Assembly (NCBI GenBank): GCA_024345305.1
Contig: BRON01000006.1
Coordinates: forward strand, 620,001-684,000
Source of the DNA: Mrakia gelida
Taxonomy: Eukaryota > Basidiomycota > Tremellomycetes > Cystofilobasidiales > Mrakiaceae
Length of the DNA: 64,000 bases
Direction: 5' to 3'
Shown here: positions 1 to 12,149 of the stretch, in pieces
Numbering within the stretch: the stretch's first letter is position 1
Layout: every line of letters starts with the position of its first letter
Program-made: the position numbers and the translations under genes
The notes under the pieces: model-generated
Databases searched by the model: none
Seen by the model: only the letters and a program-made list of their open reading frames with translations
Told to the model about the DNA's origin: nothing

Positions 1-461
1 GGGGAGGGGAGACTCCAGAGGGACCTCAAATTTCTCTTGTTTTGAGTTCGGATGTTCGGAACGGTACCTGGTCGTCTCGATGAAGATGAGAGAGCGAGCT
101 GGGAGGGAAGGGAAGCTAGAGGAGAGAGTGAGAGCAAAGGAGGGTGTTTTCGGAGGTGGGCTGGCAGGAAGGACGATGAGGGGTGGAAGAAGGTGAAGAA
201 AGTAGAGACGGAGGATTGTCGGTCTCGACGCGTCTCTTCGTGTTTCTGTGTTTTCGTTTGGACAGATTTTCGAAGGAGAGGTCAAATTTTCACGTGAAGA
301 CCGAGATCGATCTTCTCGGGTGAGCCCAAGCGCTCCTCGTTTTTTTTTTTTCCTGTTGGAGGGGATCAACGAGTTCTGCCGGACCGTCTCGCTCTTCCCG
401 GCGGAAGGTCGTTTCGTTTCGTTTCGCCTCTGTCCTCTCCCCTCCCTCCTTTACAACACCC
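1..461 (+). other. Upstream region and 5' leader of the Zn2Cys6 factor
   Basis: No supported coding exon. The part just before the first ATG is pyrimidine-rich with a long T run near 338-350, as expected of a fungal promoter and 5' leader. One copy of the octamer GACGCGTC lies near 227-234. Confidence 0.4.
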
Positions 462-3400
462 ATGTCGATTCCATCCGACTCCCCCTCTCTCCTGTTCTCT
501 CCCTCCTCCTTCTCCCCTTCCTCTCCTCACTCGTCCGCCTCAGGTTCGGATTTAAACACTCCTACAGCCGGCTCTCCACCGCGTTCGAGTTTTCAATCAG
601 CCCGACGGTCGTCCACCTCCTCCTCTTCCCACAACCACGAGCGAACGGCTTCCCCCCTGGACGTCCTCGTCGCCGTTTCACTCAAAATGGATCTCCCTCC
701 TCCTACGACCATCGCTTCATTAGCAGGAGGATCAGGCTCCTCAAGTCCTACCGCGGCTACCACCAAAATCGACGTTCCGCTCCTCGTCGAACCGTCAACT
801 TCCTCCTCCTCCTCGTCGTCTTCCTACCCGGTCTCCTCCTTCTTCCCTCCTTCCAACAACTCCTCGTCCTCCTACCTTCAAGAATCCAGCTACCCTACCG
901 AATCGACTCCGATGGTCGATGTCGTCGACGCTCGTGAAGGGAGAGCGGGTTCAGGCTCGGAGGAATCGCGACGGATGGATTGGAAAGCGTCCTCAACGAC
1001 AGGCTCGAACGAAGACGAACGAGACGAAGAGCTCACAAGCAAGGGGAAGAAAAGGAAACGTCTCGCTAAAGCTGTAAGTTATCACTTCGCTCTCTCTCTT
1101 GCTTTGCTTGCTCTTGCCTTCGCGTTCATGTACTGATGATCGCATATCCACCGACTCTTTAACTTTTGCCGGGGCCTTCAAGTGCAGTGAGTCGGTTCTT
1201 CGAATCTCGCGAGAGGGGGCGGAGGAGGGGAAGGGAGGAGGAAGGAGGGAGCCCAGCTGAGCCCAACTCAACTTCCCCGAGTCGCTGCTGATCGGTTTTG
1301 TTCGCCGTCCTTCGTTTTCTTCGTCCTTCTTCCTCTCAGGTGCATGCCACAAGGTGAGTTCCCCACAATTTTCCCGGTTGATCCTTTCACGAGGAAGATT
1401 ACGGAAGCTCACACACCCCCCCTCGGTCTTTTGCTTTCCGTCCCTACAAGTCCAAACGACGTTGTTCAGGCGAGGAGCGTTGTTCGAATTGGTGAGTCGA
1501 GCTGAGCTCGCCGTTTTTCTTCTACATCCTTCCTGCTGTTTTACCAGGATGGTCTGTTCTGACAGCGGTCCCTGCCCTCTTCTTCTTCTTCTTCTTCTTC
1601 TTCTTGAATCCTTCCTTGCAGTGAATTTTCGGGTGTGAGTCTTGCCGTCGCGTTTCTGCTTCTCTCTTTCACTCGCGCGACCTCCGAACGAAACCTCCTT
1701 TTGCTCACTCGTCCCTCCCTTCCTCCCTCCCTCGTTTTTGCGCCCCCTTTTCCAGCGCGAGTGCATCTACGTAACATCAAAAGGAGAACCTGTCCCAGCA
1801 CCTCGAGCTTCTCGGCCTCGGTCCAACTCCAACCTCTCCACCGCGAGCTCAGCTCGTTCGCCAACCGACTCCCTCTCCAACTCGTTCGGATCCGCCTCCC
1901 TCCTCCCTTCGAGGAAACCTACCGCTTTCTCTATGGGAGCCAGCACTCTAGGAGAGGGATTCTACGGAGGTCCCAAGTCAAGGCAAAGCTTCGGGACCAG
2001 CAGCTCGGTGATGATGGGGATTCGAGAATCCGAAGAAGGGTCGTCCTCGTCGTGGAACTCGAGACCCTCGGCTATTGCTGCACCCTCTCGGTTCCCTTCC
2101 ACCAACCTTCCTTCACCACCTATCCCTTCCTCCTACCCATCCCCTCACCTCTCCAAAACCCCTACCACCTCCTCTCTCGCTACCGAACCCCTCGACCCTC
2201 TCCTCAAACGATCCCTCATCCACCTCTTCTTCCACAACCTCTCGGACCCCCTCTGCTCCATCTTCCATCGCCCAACCTTCTTCGCGTCCGTGTACGAAAA
2301 CCAAACCTCCTCCCTCCTCCTCAACGCTATCTACGCCTGGTCAGCTCGGTTCTCGAATCACGAGGCTTTCGACGCGTCGAATGGGGAGAGGAGTCAACGA
2401 GGAGAGCCGTTTGCGGAGGAGGTGAGGAGAGTGGTTGAACGGAGAGGATGGAAGGAGGAGACGATTGGGAGGAGTTTAGGTGCTACCGATGAGGAGGAGA
2501 TGGAGAAAGCTCAGGCTTTGGTACTGATGGTGATGTACGAAACTTTGACGCGACGAGGAGCTCGCACGGAGTTTTACCTCGGTTAGTCGTGCCGCTTTTC
2601 TTCTTCTTCTTCCCTCCCATCGCTCTTGCCACCAATTCGCCGCTTTTTCGCTGACCTTCTTTCCTCTTCTTCTTCTTTCTCGCTCTCTGTACATAGATAT
2701 CCTCATCCCTCTCATCACTCGTCTCACCTCTCAAGACAACCCTCCTCCTCCTCCCTCTCGACACTCCCCTCCCTCCCTCGCCGACATCACAGCTCGCGAA
2801 ACTCGCTCTCGGATCTTCTGGCTCACCTTCGTTCTCTCAACCTTCCACGACGCTCAAACGGGTCGAACGGGATCCTCAGCTGGGTTCAGTACTCAGGACT
2901 GTCGGTTAGCTCTTCCCGTCGAGGATGGTCGATTCGAGATGGGTTGTTGTGGAGAGGGATTGGGAGCGGATACCTTGACGCACCACCACAACGCGTTGAA
3001 GGCTCTTGTTTCGGAACTCGGACACGTGAGTCTACATTATCCCCTCCTCTCCCTTCGCTCGAACATCCTCTGACGTCCTTCTTTGCTCGTTTCGTTCCCC
3101 TTTCCCAGCTCGCTCGCGTCGCTCGAGTCTTCCGAGACGTCGTCGCCTCCACCACCCCTTCCCCCATCCCCACCTCTCCCTCTCGAAATCAGGAAGCAGC
3201 TCTCAAAGCTTGGGCAACAGGTCTTCCCTCTTCGCTTCAGTTCGACGAGACCAACCTCTCCGGAGCCGTCGAGAAGATCTTTGGGAGGAACGATAACGCG
3301 ACGGGAGGACCCAGTCCTGGAGGAGAACGAGGTCATGGTTTCGCTACGATTCATACGACGGCGGAGGTAAGTCTATTCTCTCTGTTCCCTCTGAAGAGAA

Positions 3401-4387
3401 GAGCGTTCTCTCGGTAGCTGATCTTTGTTCTTTCTGCGCTCAGGTCTGCATGTTCTTTCACATCAGCTCGGTTCGAAACGCCGGGCTCGTCGATCCTGCT
3501 CACGAGGAGTTCCTGATATCCCGACAGTCTCAGGCCGTCGAGAACATCGTCTTCGTTCTCAACGCAATTGGAGAGAAGGGTCGTCGAAATCCATTCAGTG
3601 AGTCTCGTTCTTTTTCCTCGTCGCCCTCCATCGACGGACGCTGACCTCGACCTTTCGTTCTTCCTCAGTGTTCTTCCCTCTCCTCGTGAGTCTCTCGACT
3701 TTTCTTCGCTTCGTCGAGGTTCATCTTCGATAGCTGACTCTCCTCTCCTTCTCTCAGATCGTCTCGCAGTGGAGAGCAAGCACCTCCTCGTCTTCCAACC
3801 CTCGCCTCGCAGCTTGGTCGTCCGAGGCATTCGCCCTCTGGGGTGTCTCCTCCTCGTCAGAACCCTCCTCCAACCTCTCTCCCCTCATCTCCTCCCCGTC
3901 CGGCCTCTCCTCAGACTTCAGCCCCTTCAGCCTCCGCTCCCCTACCCTCCTCGGTCACTCTCCCTCCTCCCCAGCATCAAGTCTTCGAAACGGATCCTCT
4001 TCGACGCGTCTCCCCTCCATCTCAACCCTCACCGGCGGTCCCTCCTCCTCCTCCTCCACTCCCCAGTTCCGAGACCGCTCCAACTCCAACCTCTCCGCTT
4101 CCCACCAACCCATCTACTCCGTCCCCGCCCTGCCCTCAGGAGCTCGAGCTCATCGATCGGACTCGACAAGTTCGTTAGTAGGAGGATTGGCGTCGTTCCC
4201 CTCGTTCGCGTCAACAGGTTCGCCAGTCACGCTTCCCATCCCCGTTCCCTCTGGAAGTCCAAGCTGGATGTACCAGGGAGGGATGGGGGCGGCAGGAGGC
4301 TACTTCGAAGGGATGAGCCCGAGGAGTTGGGATCAGGGTTTGGTCGGGAGGAGGAGCGGCGAGGAGGAGGTTGAACAGCGAAGGTAG
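462..4387 (+). CDS. Zn2Cys6 fungal transcription factor
   Basis: Predicted nuclear sequence-specific DNA-binding regulator of about 965 aa. Exons: 462-1073, 1183-1186, 1340-1353, 1451-1491, 1622-1634, 1756-2581, 2697-3025, 3109-3366, 3444-3597, 3669-3685, 3758-4387; all phases join. After a Ser-rich N-terminus of about 200 aa, the spliced frame gives a complete binuclear zinc cluster, C-x2-C-x6-C-x5-C-x2-C-x6-C, starting CSACHKSKRRC. It is preceded by basic KKRKRLAKA and spread over six exons, one of only 4 nt. The middle (ARETRSRIFWL, DCRLALPVED) resembles the fungal-specific regulatory domain (Fungal_trans). The C-terminus is Ser/Pro/Gly-rich. Target genes cannot be inferred. The domain call is firm; the small exons rest on frame and the cysteine pattern. 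Confidence 0.85.
1578..1605 (+). repeat. (TTC)n microsatellite in an intron
   Basis: About nine TTC units form the polypyrimidine tract of the intron just before the 13-nt exon 1622-1634 of the Zn2Cys6 gene. Confidence 0.7.
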
Positions 4388-4944
4388 AGGCGGACGACGT
4401 CTATCTTTCTTTTTCCTCTGCTGTGTTTTCACTCGCTACAACGTTTTGGGGTCTTACTTATGGTTTCTCTCTCTCTCTCTCTCTCTCGCTGTCTCAGTTT
4501 ATGCTCCTGCTCGGCTAGTTGATCTTCCGTTTACTTATCTCCCTCTCGTTCGTTCGTTGTCCCTCGTGGCGTTCTCTTACCCCCATCGCTCGCCTTTGTT
4601 TTGATTACCCCACGTGCCAGTTTTTCGTACTATATGCTCTCCTCTCGACGTCTGATACCATCAGTCTCTTCAGCTTGAGGCCGTGGCGATCCGAAAGAGA
4701 TGAGGAGGCGGAGGTGTCGAAGATGAGGAGACTTTGAAGCGTCTCGACTTTCGAAAGAAATGCGAGAGCCTTCGTCGTCGAGAGGATGAACGCCACGAAG
4801 CCATTCGGATCAGATCGTATACTACTCAAGTCATCAAGTCGTGAACGTAGCTATCTCGTCACAGAAATACAGCAAGCAAGGGAGACGAACGAGAGAAACG
4901 GAAAACCAAAGTTACTCGACGCGTCGACATCACCTTCCTCCTCC
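4388..4944. other. Convergent intergenic region
   Basis: Tail-to-tail gap between the Zn2Cys6 gene (+) and the small membrane protein (-). It holds a (CT)n tract at 4466-4487 and one GACGCGTC at 4918-4925. No coding exon is supported; presumably two 3' UTRs. Confidence 0.4.
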
Positions 4945-5824
4945 TCACCTCTCCCTCCCATCTCCCGCACCCCCCTCTCCCTCATCTCGTACAACATCTG
5001 ACCTCTCACTGATGGAAGGCAACCTCGTGAGGAAGACCTTCCTCTCGGGAGAGAGCGAAGCGAGGGGAGGGAATAGAGGGATGAACGCTGGTCGTTGAAC
5101 CCACTCGATGGTCGTTGGAGGAGGGAAGGTAGAGGGCGTAGGGTGATCGAAGTAGAGATTTTGGTGGTGGAAGGTAGTGCAAGTGGAAGGGTGCGGTTCG
5201 ATCCATGGGTGGGTGGGAGCGTAGAGGAGTTGAGGAGGGTGGGAAGTGGGAGAGGAGGGGGAGGGAAGACTCGACGACCAGGTCGAGTCGTGCGAGGATT
5301 CGGTGTAGTCGGAGGAGTTGCGTTTCTGGAGAGAAGGGGGAAGAGAGTTGAGTCAGCTCTTCGTGTTGAAGAGGTTTGGAAGGGAGAGAAGGAAGGAAGA
5401 CTCACCTCCGTCACGCGCAAGCTCGCCGCGGTGGAGATCGAGAGTTTCCCTCCTGTCTTCTCGAGATCGTCGTTCTTCGCCATCTTCTTCCACTCCTCTA
5501 TGAAGGCTTGATCCTCGAGCAGCAAAGCTCGTCCCCATCGTTTCAGGAGGTAGATGCCGATGGAAAGGGTGAGGGTGAAAGAGAGCAAACAGGCGACGGT
5601 ACCTGCCGCGATGGGGAGGGTGTTTGAGCGAGCTGACTCGGCAGCAAGAGTCGGTGAGAGAAAAGGTGGCAGAGGGAGGCTCGACTGAGGGGGTGGAGGA
5701 TGAGAGAGTGGTGGAGGCGGTCAGCGAAGGAAGCAGTGGGAGAAGGAAGGAAGGCAGAGCCGACTCAGAATCGGGAGCGACGGCGGAGGAAGCGACTCAC
5801 TGAGGCGTTTGTAGAGACCATCAT
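4945..5824 (-). CDS. Small single-pass membrane protein, unknown function
   Basis: Not recognised. Exons in transcript order: 5824-5801, 5684-5406, 5325-4945 (227 aa), all phase 0. The first exon is only 24 nt, starting with a tandem ATGATG. Residues about 35-55 form one hydrophobic membrane segment (TVACLLSFTLTLSIGIYLL), followed by KRWGRALL and a charged stretch (EEWKKMAKNDDLEKTGGK). The rest is Ser/Pro/Thr-rich, ending in a charged Glu/Gly/Arg tail. A longer alternative reading of the last exon exists in another frame, but it does not join the phase-0 donor at 5405. Function unknown; the membrane segment is the only solid feature. Confidence 0.6.
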
Positions 5825-6210
5825 GTCGGTTCAGAGTTGTGGGAGTTAGAGAGGGTGGAGGTTGGGTGTTGCTAGAGCAAGAGGAGGGTGAGGGAAGAAT
5901 ACAAAGCGAAAAGAGAGTCACCTGAGATGGCGGTGAAAGGGAAAACAGCAACATGCTCGCTCGTCTTGGGCAGACGTCGTCGCTTCACCGCTTTTCAATC
6001 AGCTTCCACTATTCTGTTCTCGGGTTTCGGCGGCGAGTCTTCAGACCCCGAGATTACCAGAGCCAGGCACTCGGAAGGTTCAAAGCACAAGCGCAGAAAG
6101 GTCCCGACGACGCGTTGACGCGTTTCGACGGACAGCTTTACATAAAACGAGCGAGAAAATGCTCACATCTCCATCAGCTTCGACGTTCGTCTCGAGATAT
6201 GCTAAGCCTA
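5825..6210. other. Intergenic region between two minus-strand genes
   Basis: Holds the 5' flank of the small membrane protein and the 3' flank of the M24 peptidase. Two overlapping ACGCGT words occur near 6110-6120. Nothing else recognised. Confidence 0.35.
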
Positions 6211-8812
6211 CTACCAGCGGCCGACTCTCCAACCCGATCCTTGGACGACGAGCTTGGGCGAGACAGGGGAAGCGAGGGCTTCGGTTGCGTCCGAATCGGC
6301 GCCAGAGCTCGCCTGAGCCTGGATTTGCTTCGGCTTGACGAGGTGGAATTTCTCTGGAGTAGGACGAAAATTCGAGTGTGAGAGAAAGACGTCGTTAGCG
6401 AGGGAGACGAAGATGAAAGACGCGTCGACTCACCTTGACGTCCCCAAACCCACTCCCATCCCTGCGTCTTTTCAGACCAGTAGACGTCTTCCTCTTGGAA
6501 GAACTGCACGACGAGAACGATAAGTGGATGTAGGTTTGGGGGGAGAGAAAGCTACTGAACTCACGTTCTGAGTGAGATTCCATTCAGGGACTGACAAAGA
6601 AAAGAGAAGAGGGAGACGCGTCGAGTGGGCTTCCGTCTCGTCGAGCGAGCTTCCATCGTCAAAAAGAGCAGAAAATCGACTGACCAAAACTCTCCGCAGA
6701 CAGCTCAACCGAGTACCAAGTTTGAGGAAGCATCGGGAGTTGACCAGAAACGGGAACAGCTGAGGAAAGGAACGCGAACGAGAACAATCAGCTCGACGTC
6801 CTCTTCGGTCCGTCGCGTCTCTCTTCCTCCTCATTTCTTTGGGAGTCCTTGGCGTTTTTCCCCCACTCGAACTCACACTTTTGGAGGTTCGTCATCCCAA
6901 TGGGCGTACCTGCCGAGGCGACGGGGAGGGGGTTTGGGAGGACTCGGAGTCAGATCAAGCACTTCCGCCATTCCTTCGCCATCTTCGCTCGTACCTGCTG
7001 AGTGCCCAAAGTCGCCGATGGGATGACTGTAGATCAAGCCCTTGAGCCCTTCCTTCGCCATCGTCGCTCTGCACTCCACGAGAATCTCGTCGCCGGTCTT
7101 GCCTGGCTTCATCGTCGAGCGAACGATGTCTTGAAGTCTGTTGGACTTTGCGAGACCGGCTTGAAGACCAGCTGGAGGAGCGACCTCTCCAGCCTTGAGA
7201 ACGTCTAGAAGTTTGGACGAAATGATGGAGAAAGGATCAGTTTTGAGCGTCCTTGAGCGAGGTTGACCGAACGCTCGTCTGGCACGACGAGCGCAAACAA
7301 CGAGAACAAGAAACTCACAGGCGAGATGCTGGGTATCAGTCGCCATCCCCATCTGGAAGACACCGATATCGACGTGACTGGAAGGAGAACGAGGAAGATT
7401 CAGCCCAGGGGGATCTCTTTCGGATCAGTTGTTCGGACGCGTCGTCGACCTCCGACGAAACTCACAGCATGTCTCCCTCCTGGATTACGTTGACTGCTCC
7501 ATCGTCGGGAGATGGGAAAGGTTGACCTGGGTTGGTCTGGAACGTAGGTCGGAAGAGCGAAACCGAAGGGTGGAACCAAGTGGTCGCGTTCATCTGAGGG
7601 GAAGAGGGCGGAGAGAGAAGAAGCGACGAACGAACGACGAACGAGATTAGGGATACGAAGATGCAAGACAAGGTTCAAATCTTCGGAAAGAGACTCACAG
7701 TTTCCATTCGCTCCCTAAACCACCATTGGAGGTCCTTGAGGCGAAGAAGAACGGATTGACAGGAGAGTCAGGTCTCGATGGTTTGCGAGAAAGATGGAGA
7801 AGGCAGCGAAGGAAAAAACGCGTGATAAGCTTACCTGAGTCGATGTGACGTTCGGAGTGATGATCTTGTTGGAGAAGCCTTCCTCGATCATGGCCCAGAC
7901 GTTCTCCTGAGGAAGACCAAGAGGGCGGGTCGAGGATCAGTTCGCGTCGACCTCTTCTCGTCAGCTCAACGGAACTTGAGCTCACCTGCATCTGTTTGTA
8001 GATCCCTAGCTGCTCCTCTCCCCCGACTCGAGTCGCAACGACCTCCACTCCGATCATGGTCTCGCTGTCGAGCTTCGAAACCCATCCTGGTCCGAGCATC
8101 TCCCTCAAAACTTGGCCTTCGCCGGAGTGGAGACCGTCGCTGAAGGCGATCCCTTCGTCGACGTTGATGGCGATTTTCTTGGGGTTGATGAGTGCGAGAG
8201 TAGCGTTGAGGGTATCAAAGAGGGCTGGGGTGTTGTCGATGAGGTGAAGAGGGGAGGGAGCGAGGGGAGAGGTGCTGAAATCGAGAGGAAAGGGGAAGCA
8301 GGAGGACGACGGACGGACAAAAGGTCAGCTTCACCTTTGTTCTCTCGCCAGCGACCAAAGACGACGGAACGAACTGGAAGAGATAGAGCGTTCTCCGTCT
8401 GGCCGAGAAGGTCGAAACGTAGGGAACGAGAGAGCGAAAGATGGTGTCCTCGGCGTACTGAGATTCAAAGAAACGAAGAGGGAAGGAATCAGAGATGGAG
8501 ATCAGCCTCCGTCCTCAGCTCGACTTCATCGCAACTCACCTCCCTCTGCGTAACGATGTAGGCGTCGAAGCCACTGTAAAGAGACGTCCATCAGTAACTT
8601 CCTTCTTCCCTCGAGAGGCAAAGACAGAAAACTCACTACTTCTCCAAGATCTTTGGGATCAAAGCGAACCTCTTCTCGATCCACTTGAGCTCGATGGCTT
8701 CTTGCTCTCGAAGCGTAGGCAAACGACCGTACTCCGACTTCTCTGGATGCCACGAGCGAGCGAGGGTGCCTGTGGCTAGGACTATGAGGGGGAGAAGAGA
8801 GGAGAGAAGCAT
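6211..8812 (-). CDS. Secreted M24-family metallopeptidase (Xaa-Pro type)
   Basis: Predicted dimetal aminopeptidase or prolidase-like enzyme entering the secretory pathway: the N-terminus MLLSSLLPLIVLATGTLA is a signal peptide. Exons: 8812-8637, 8573-8540, 8457-8363 (tentative end), 8274-7986, 7906-7835, 7734-7699, 7593-7466, 7377-7319, 7204-6995, 6909-6877, 6759-6685, 6590-6565, 6503-6434, 6353-6211 (about 481 aa). The five M24 metal ligands are visible in order: Asp in HVDIGVFQ, Asp in ATDTQH, His in GDFGHSAG, Glu in YSVELS, Glu in FFQEEDVYW. The pita-bread N-terminal domain shows GFDAYIVTQRE and FSARRRTLYLF. The exon 3/4 junction works only with a weak donor (GTCTTT) at 8362. The exact substrate is unknown. 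Confidence 0.85.
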
Positions 8813-9033
8813 CTTGAAGAGGATTCGAAGGGGAGTTGGGTGTCGGAGGGAGGAAGGGGAAGGACGAGCTTCGAGGGTCCATGAGGGCTGGGTTTCGGCC
8901 TTGTCCGTCTCGCAGCTCCTCTAGAAAAGAAAGAAAGATTTGCTCGAGAGATGAAGGAAGGACTCACATACTCGAGCAATCGCAGCAATTCCTCTTGTGA
9001 GAAAAGAAGAAATAGGACTGAAGCAGAACTGCA

Positions 9034-11569
9034 TCAATCGCCCTTCTTCGACTCCTCGACTGCACTCGCAACAACGACGACCGTCTCCTCCTTCTCCTTC
9101 ACCACCACCACCGCTTCCTCCTCCTCCTCCTCATCCTCCGAAACGATCACGAACCTCCTCGCACTAGCTTTGATCCCTGGACCCTTCCCTCCCCCCGACG
9201 CTGGCTTCTTCTTGACCGACGACGACGACGAAGGCGACGCGACTTCTCCCTCCCCTCCCCCTTCCTCCTTCTCCCCTCCTCCTGAAGGTACAACCGGGTC
9301 CCGTTTCTTGAAGAATCCCGAGATGGTAGCCTGAGTGACTTTCCCCTTCTTCTTCTCCCTTCCTCCCTCCTCCTCGTCCTCCTCGCCCTTCTTCCGACTC
9401 GACTTCGCCTTCGTCGTCGCAGCCTTCTTCTTCCCCTTCCCTCCCTCTCCCCACACTGCGTCCCAACACTTCTTCCCCCCGGTACCCATGCTGCAGCCCT
9501 CCACCTCTTTCCTCCCGCTCAACCACACCCCCCTCTCGACCTCCGGCGGATCACTGCTCGTTTCGTCGTCCGAGGGAGTGGGAGCGAGAAGAACGAGATG
9601 CGAGACGTGGTAGGTCATCGCAATGTGGGAGAACAGATGAGGGACGGCGGCGTGGGGAGTGTGGGAGTGGGTGAGGTGGGAGAGTTTGATTCCCGTGGGA
9701 AGCGAAGGGTTGATGAGTTTCTTGAGGAACGGAGTGAGGAGCTGGGAGGGGTGAGGCGAAGGTTCTGAGGGGAGGGTGAGGGAGGGGAATTCGTAGAGGC
9801 CTGCTAGGAGACCTGTAGAACGACGGGAAACCGAGTCAAGACAAGAAGGAGGGAACGCGGGGGAGAAGGAGAAGGGTCAGCCAAAGAACGAGACGAAACG
9901 AAACGGACGACGCGTCGAGTTTCTTTGAACGATCGGGAAAGGAGGAACTCACCCTTCTCCGGTCGTTTCACAACCAACCACTGACTCTCCTTCTTCTTCT
10001 CCCCCTCTCCAGGATACCTCCACTCAACCACACACACGGCTGTCTCCTCCTCTCGAGCCTTCTTCTTGATCGCCTTCATCGGGTAGAGGATCGTGGACGG
10101 CGTGGAAGGGAAGGGAGAACAGATGTCGCAGAGATCTTCGATGTCCGGTGGGGGTTTGGGAGGGGTGTTGAGGGAGTTCTGGAATGGCGAAAAGGAACGA
10201 AGCAGCCGGGGGAGGGGGAAAACGGGAGGAAGAGACGCGTCAGGTCTTCCCGCGTTTGGGTTTGCAACGCGACCAGCCGACGCTCACTCACCTCCGCATA
10301 CGCTTTACACGACCCACTCAGAGGACACTCGTCGCACTTGGCTTCGGTAGGTTTACACACCGTCGCTCCCAACTCCATCAGCGCCTCGTTCCAATCCCCA
10401 GGTCGATCCTTCGGGACCAACTCGCCAGCACTCTCCCACATCAACGTCGTCGCGACCTTCTTGGCTGGATCGGCGTAGACTCCTAGGAGTCGAGCGAAGA
10501 CTCGGTTGACGTTTCCGTCGATCTGCGAAAGGGACGGGGAAGAAGGTCAGTTCGAGAGCAAGGCAACCGAAACGAGGGCAGGAGGGAGGGGGTTGTGAAC
10601 GAACGAGAGGAGCTTGAACACCATAAGCGATCGAGGCGACTGCTCCAGCTGTGTAGGGTCCTATTCCAGGGATGTCGGCTTGCAGAACCTTCGGTGAGGA
10701 AGGGAGGATCCCATCGTAGTCGGATACGACCTTTTGAGCTGCGAGGAGAAGACGCGTCGCTCGAGAGTAGTCTGTGATGCAAGAGTCGAACGGGGGGTGA
10801 GCTCGACGACGAGAATGATCAGACGGGGAGGGATGAGAGAGAGGTACGCACAGCCAAGCCCAGTCTGTTGAGGAAGATCGTAAGAGGAAGGAATCAGCAC
10901 TCGTTCGACGCGAAGGAAGTGTCGAGGCGAAAGGAAACGAGACGCACCCAAAGAGCATGAACCTCCTCGTTCGTCCCTTTCGCGAGGTCATAGATCGTAG
11001 GGAACTAACATCAACCAACCCAAGATAAACCTGTCAGTTTTGCTTCCTTTCTTGCCCCCCTCGCTCTCTCCTCTCCACGTCCTCCTCCTAGTCGAGTCAA
11101 ACTCACCTTCTCCATCCACCGCTTGTAAAACCCGATAACGGTAGCGACCTGAGTCTGCTGAAGCATCACTTCTGCTATCATGATCTGTTCTCGACCCAAA
11201 TCACATCCCAAGCAAGAGTCAGGTTTTCTTTGGAGACGCGTCGAAGGGAAAAACGCGAACGGCCAAAGGAGCGTCGAGCTCAACACGCCCTCCCTTCCTC
11301 CTTGCCTCTCCTCCCTCTCCGCCCCACCTCCTCCCCCAACGAACCAATTCCGAGGCTCTGTGTACTCTACTCACCTCGTACCCCCTCTGTCCCCTCTCCT
11401 GCTTTGTCCTGTTCCTATCGAATCTCTTCCTCCAAGGCATAGCTCGATCGTCTCGTCGTTCGTCGAACCAGTCCAGAAGAGCTTGTCGAGTAGAAGAGGA
11501 CACGTGTGTGGTGGAGTGGTACGCTGGAGAGTGGGCGTGGGTTAAGAGAGAGGGAGAGGGGGGTGGCAT
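9034..11569 (-). CDS. MUTYH: A/G-specific adenine DNA glycosylase (MutY/MUTYH)
   Basis: Base-excision repair enzyme removing adenine mispaired with 8-oxoguanine. Exons: 11569-11375, 11184-11107, 11004-10948, 10864-10852 (13 nt), 10771-10605, 10522-10292, 10178-9953, 9812-9034 (581 aa). Visible: IMIAEVMLQQTQV, the helix-hairpin-helix region LQADIPGIGPYTAGAVA, catalytic Asp in IDGNVNRVFARLLG, and the [4Fe-4S] loop CKPTEAKCDECPLSGSC (C-x6-C-x2-C-x5-C). A NUDIX-like 8-oxoG recognition domain follows (GLLAGLYEFPSL), then a Lys/Glu-rich tail with a PIP-box-like QATISGFF. An in-frame ATG further upstream (11845) could add a mitochondrial presequence; 11569 is the conservative start. The 13-nt exon encodes part of the conserved LGYYSR turn. 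Confidence 0.92.
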
Positions 11570-12149
11570 GGTGGGAGAGAGGAAGGGAGGAGGAGGGAAG
11601 GGGAGAAAGGTGAGCTCGAAGAGAGCTGAAGGGAAGGGGAGAAGGATTGGAGAGCTGAGGTGAGCGGGCGTTTGGTGGTAGGGTTTCGGTTGAAGTGAGG
11701 AAAGGGAGAAGGAAGGTCTGGAGCGAACCACCAGAGGTAGATGAGCCGAAACGGCGACGTGGGAGGTGAGGGACAGAAGAGAAGAAGGGAGGGAAGGAAA
11801 GAACGGAGCTCGTCCGATTCGCTCCCCTTCGATCTCCTCCCTCACCTTTCACGCGAGGGAAAATCATTTTTCTTCCAGTCGTTGCGAGGGATGTTGGCCC
11901 TTTCTCTATAAAGGCAAAGTTATGACTTCTTCTCAGATCCGACGCGTCCCAGAATCGCAGAGAAAAAGAACAGGCACGCGTTCGACGTGTGCGGTTTTCC
12001 TGTGAGCTCTCGACGCGTCCTCTTCCTTTCCCCCTCCCGGCTGAAGCTTCAGCGAGCAACGTACGTTCGAAGAGATCGTATCAATGTCTCACATAAGCTA
12101 TAGAGCTACTCGTACCCCCCTCCCTCCTCGAACCCTCGCTCACTCCCTC
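11570..12149. other. MUTYH upstream region / bromodomain gene 3' flank
   Basis: The MUTYH reading frame stays open on the minus strand from 11569 up to an ATG at 11845, so part may encode an alternative N-terminus. Several ACGCGT words, two within GACGCGTC, lie at 11941-12018. No other gene supported. Confidence 0.4.
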
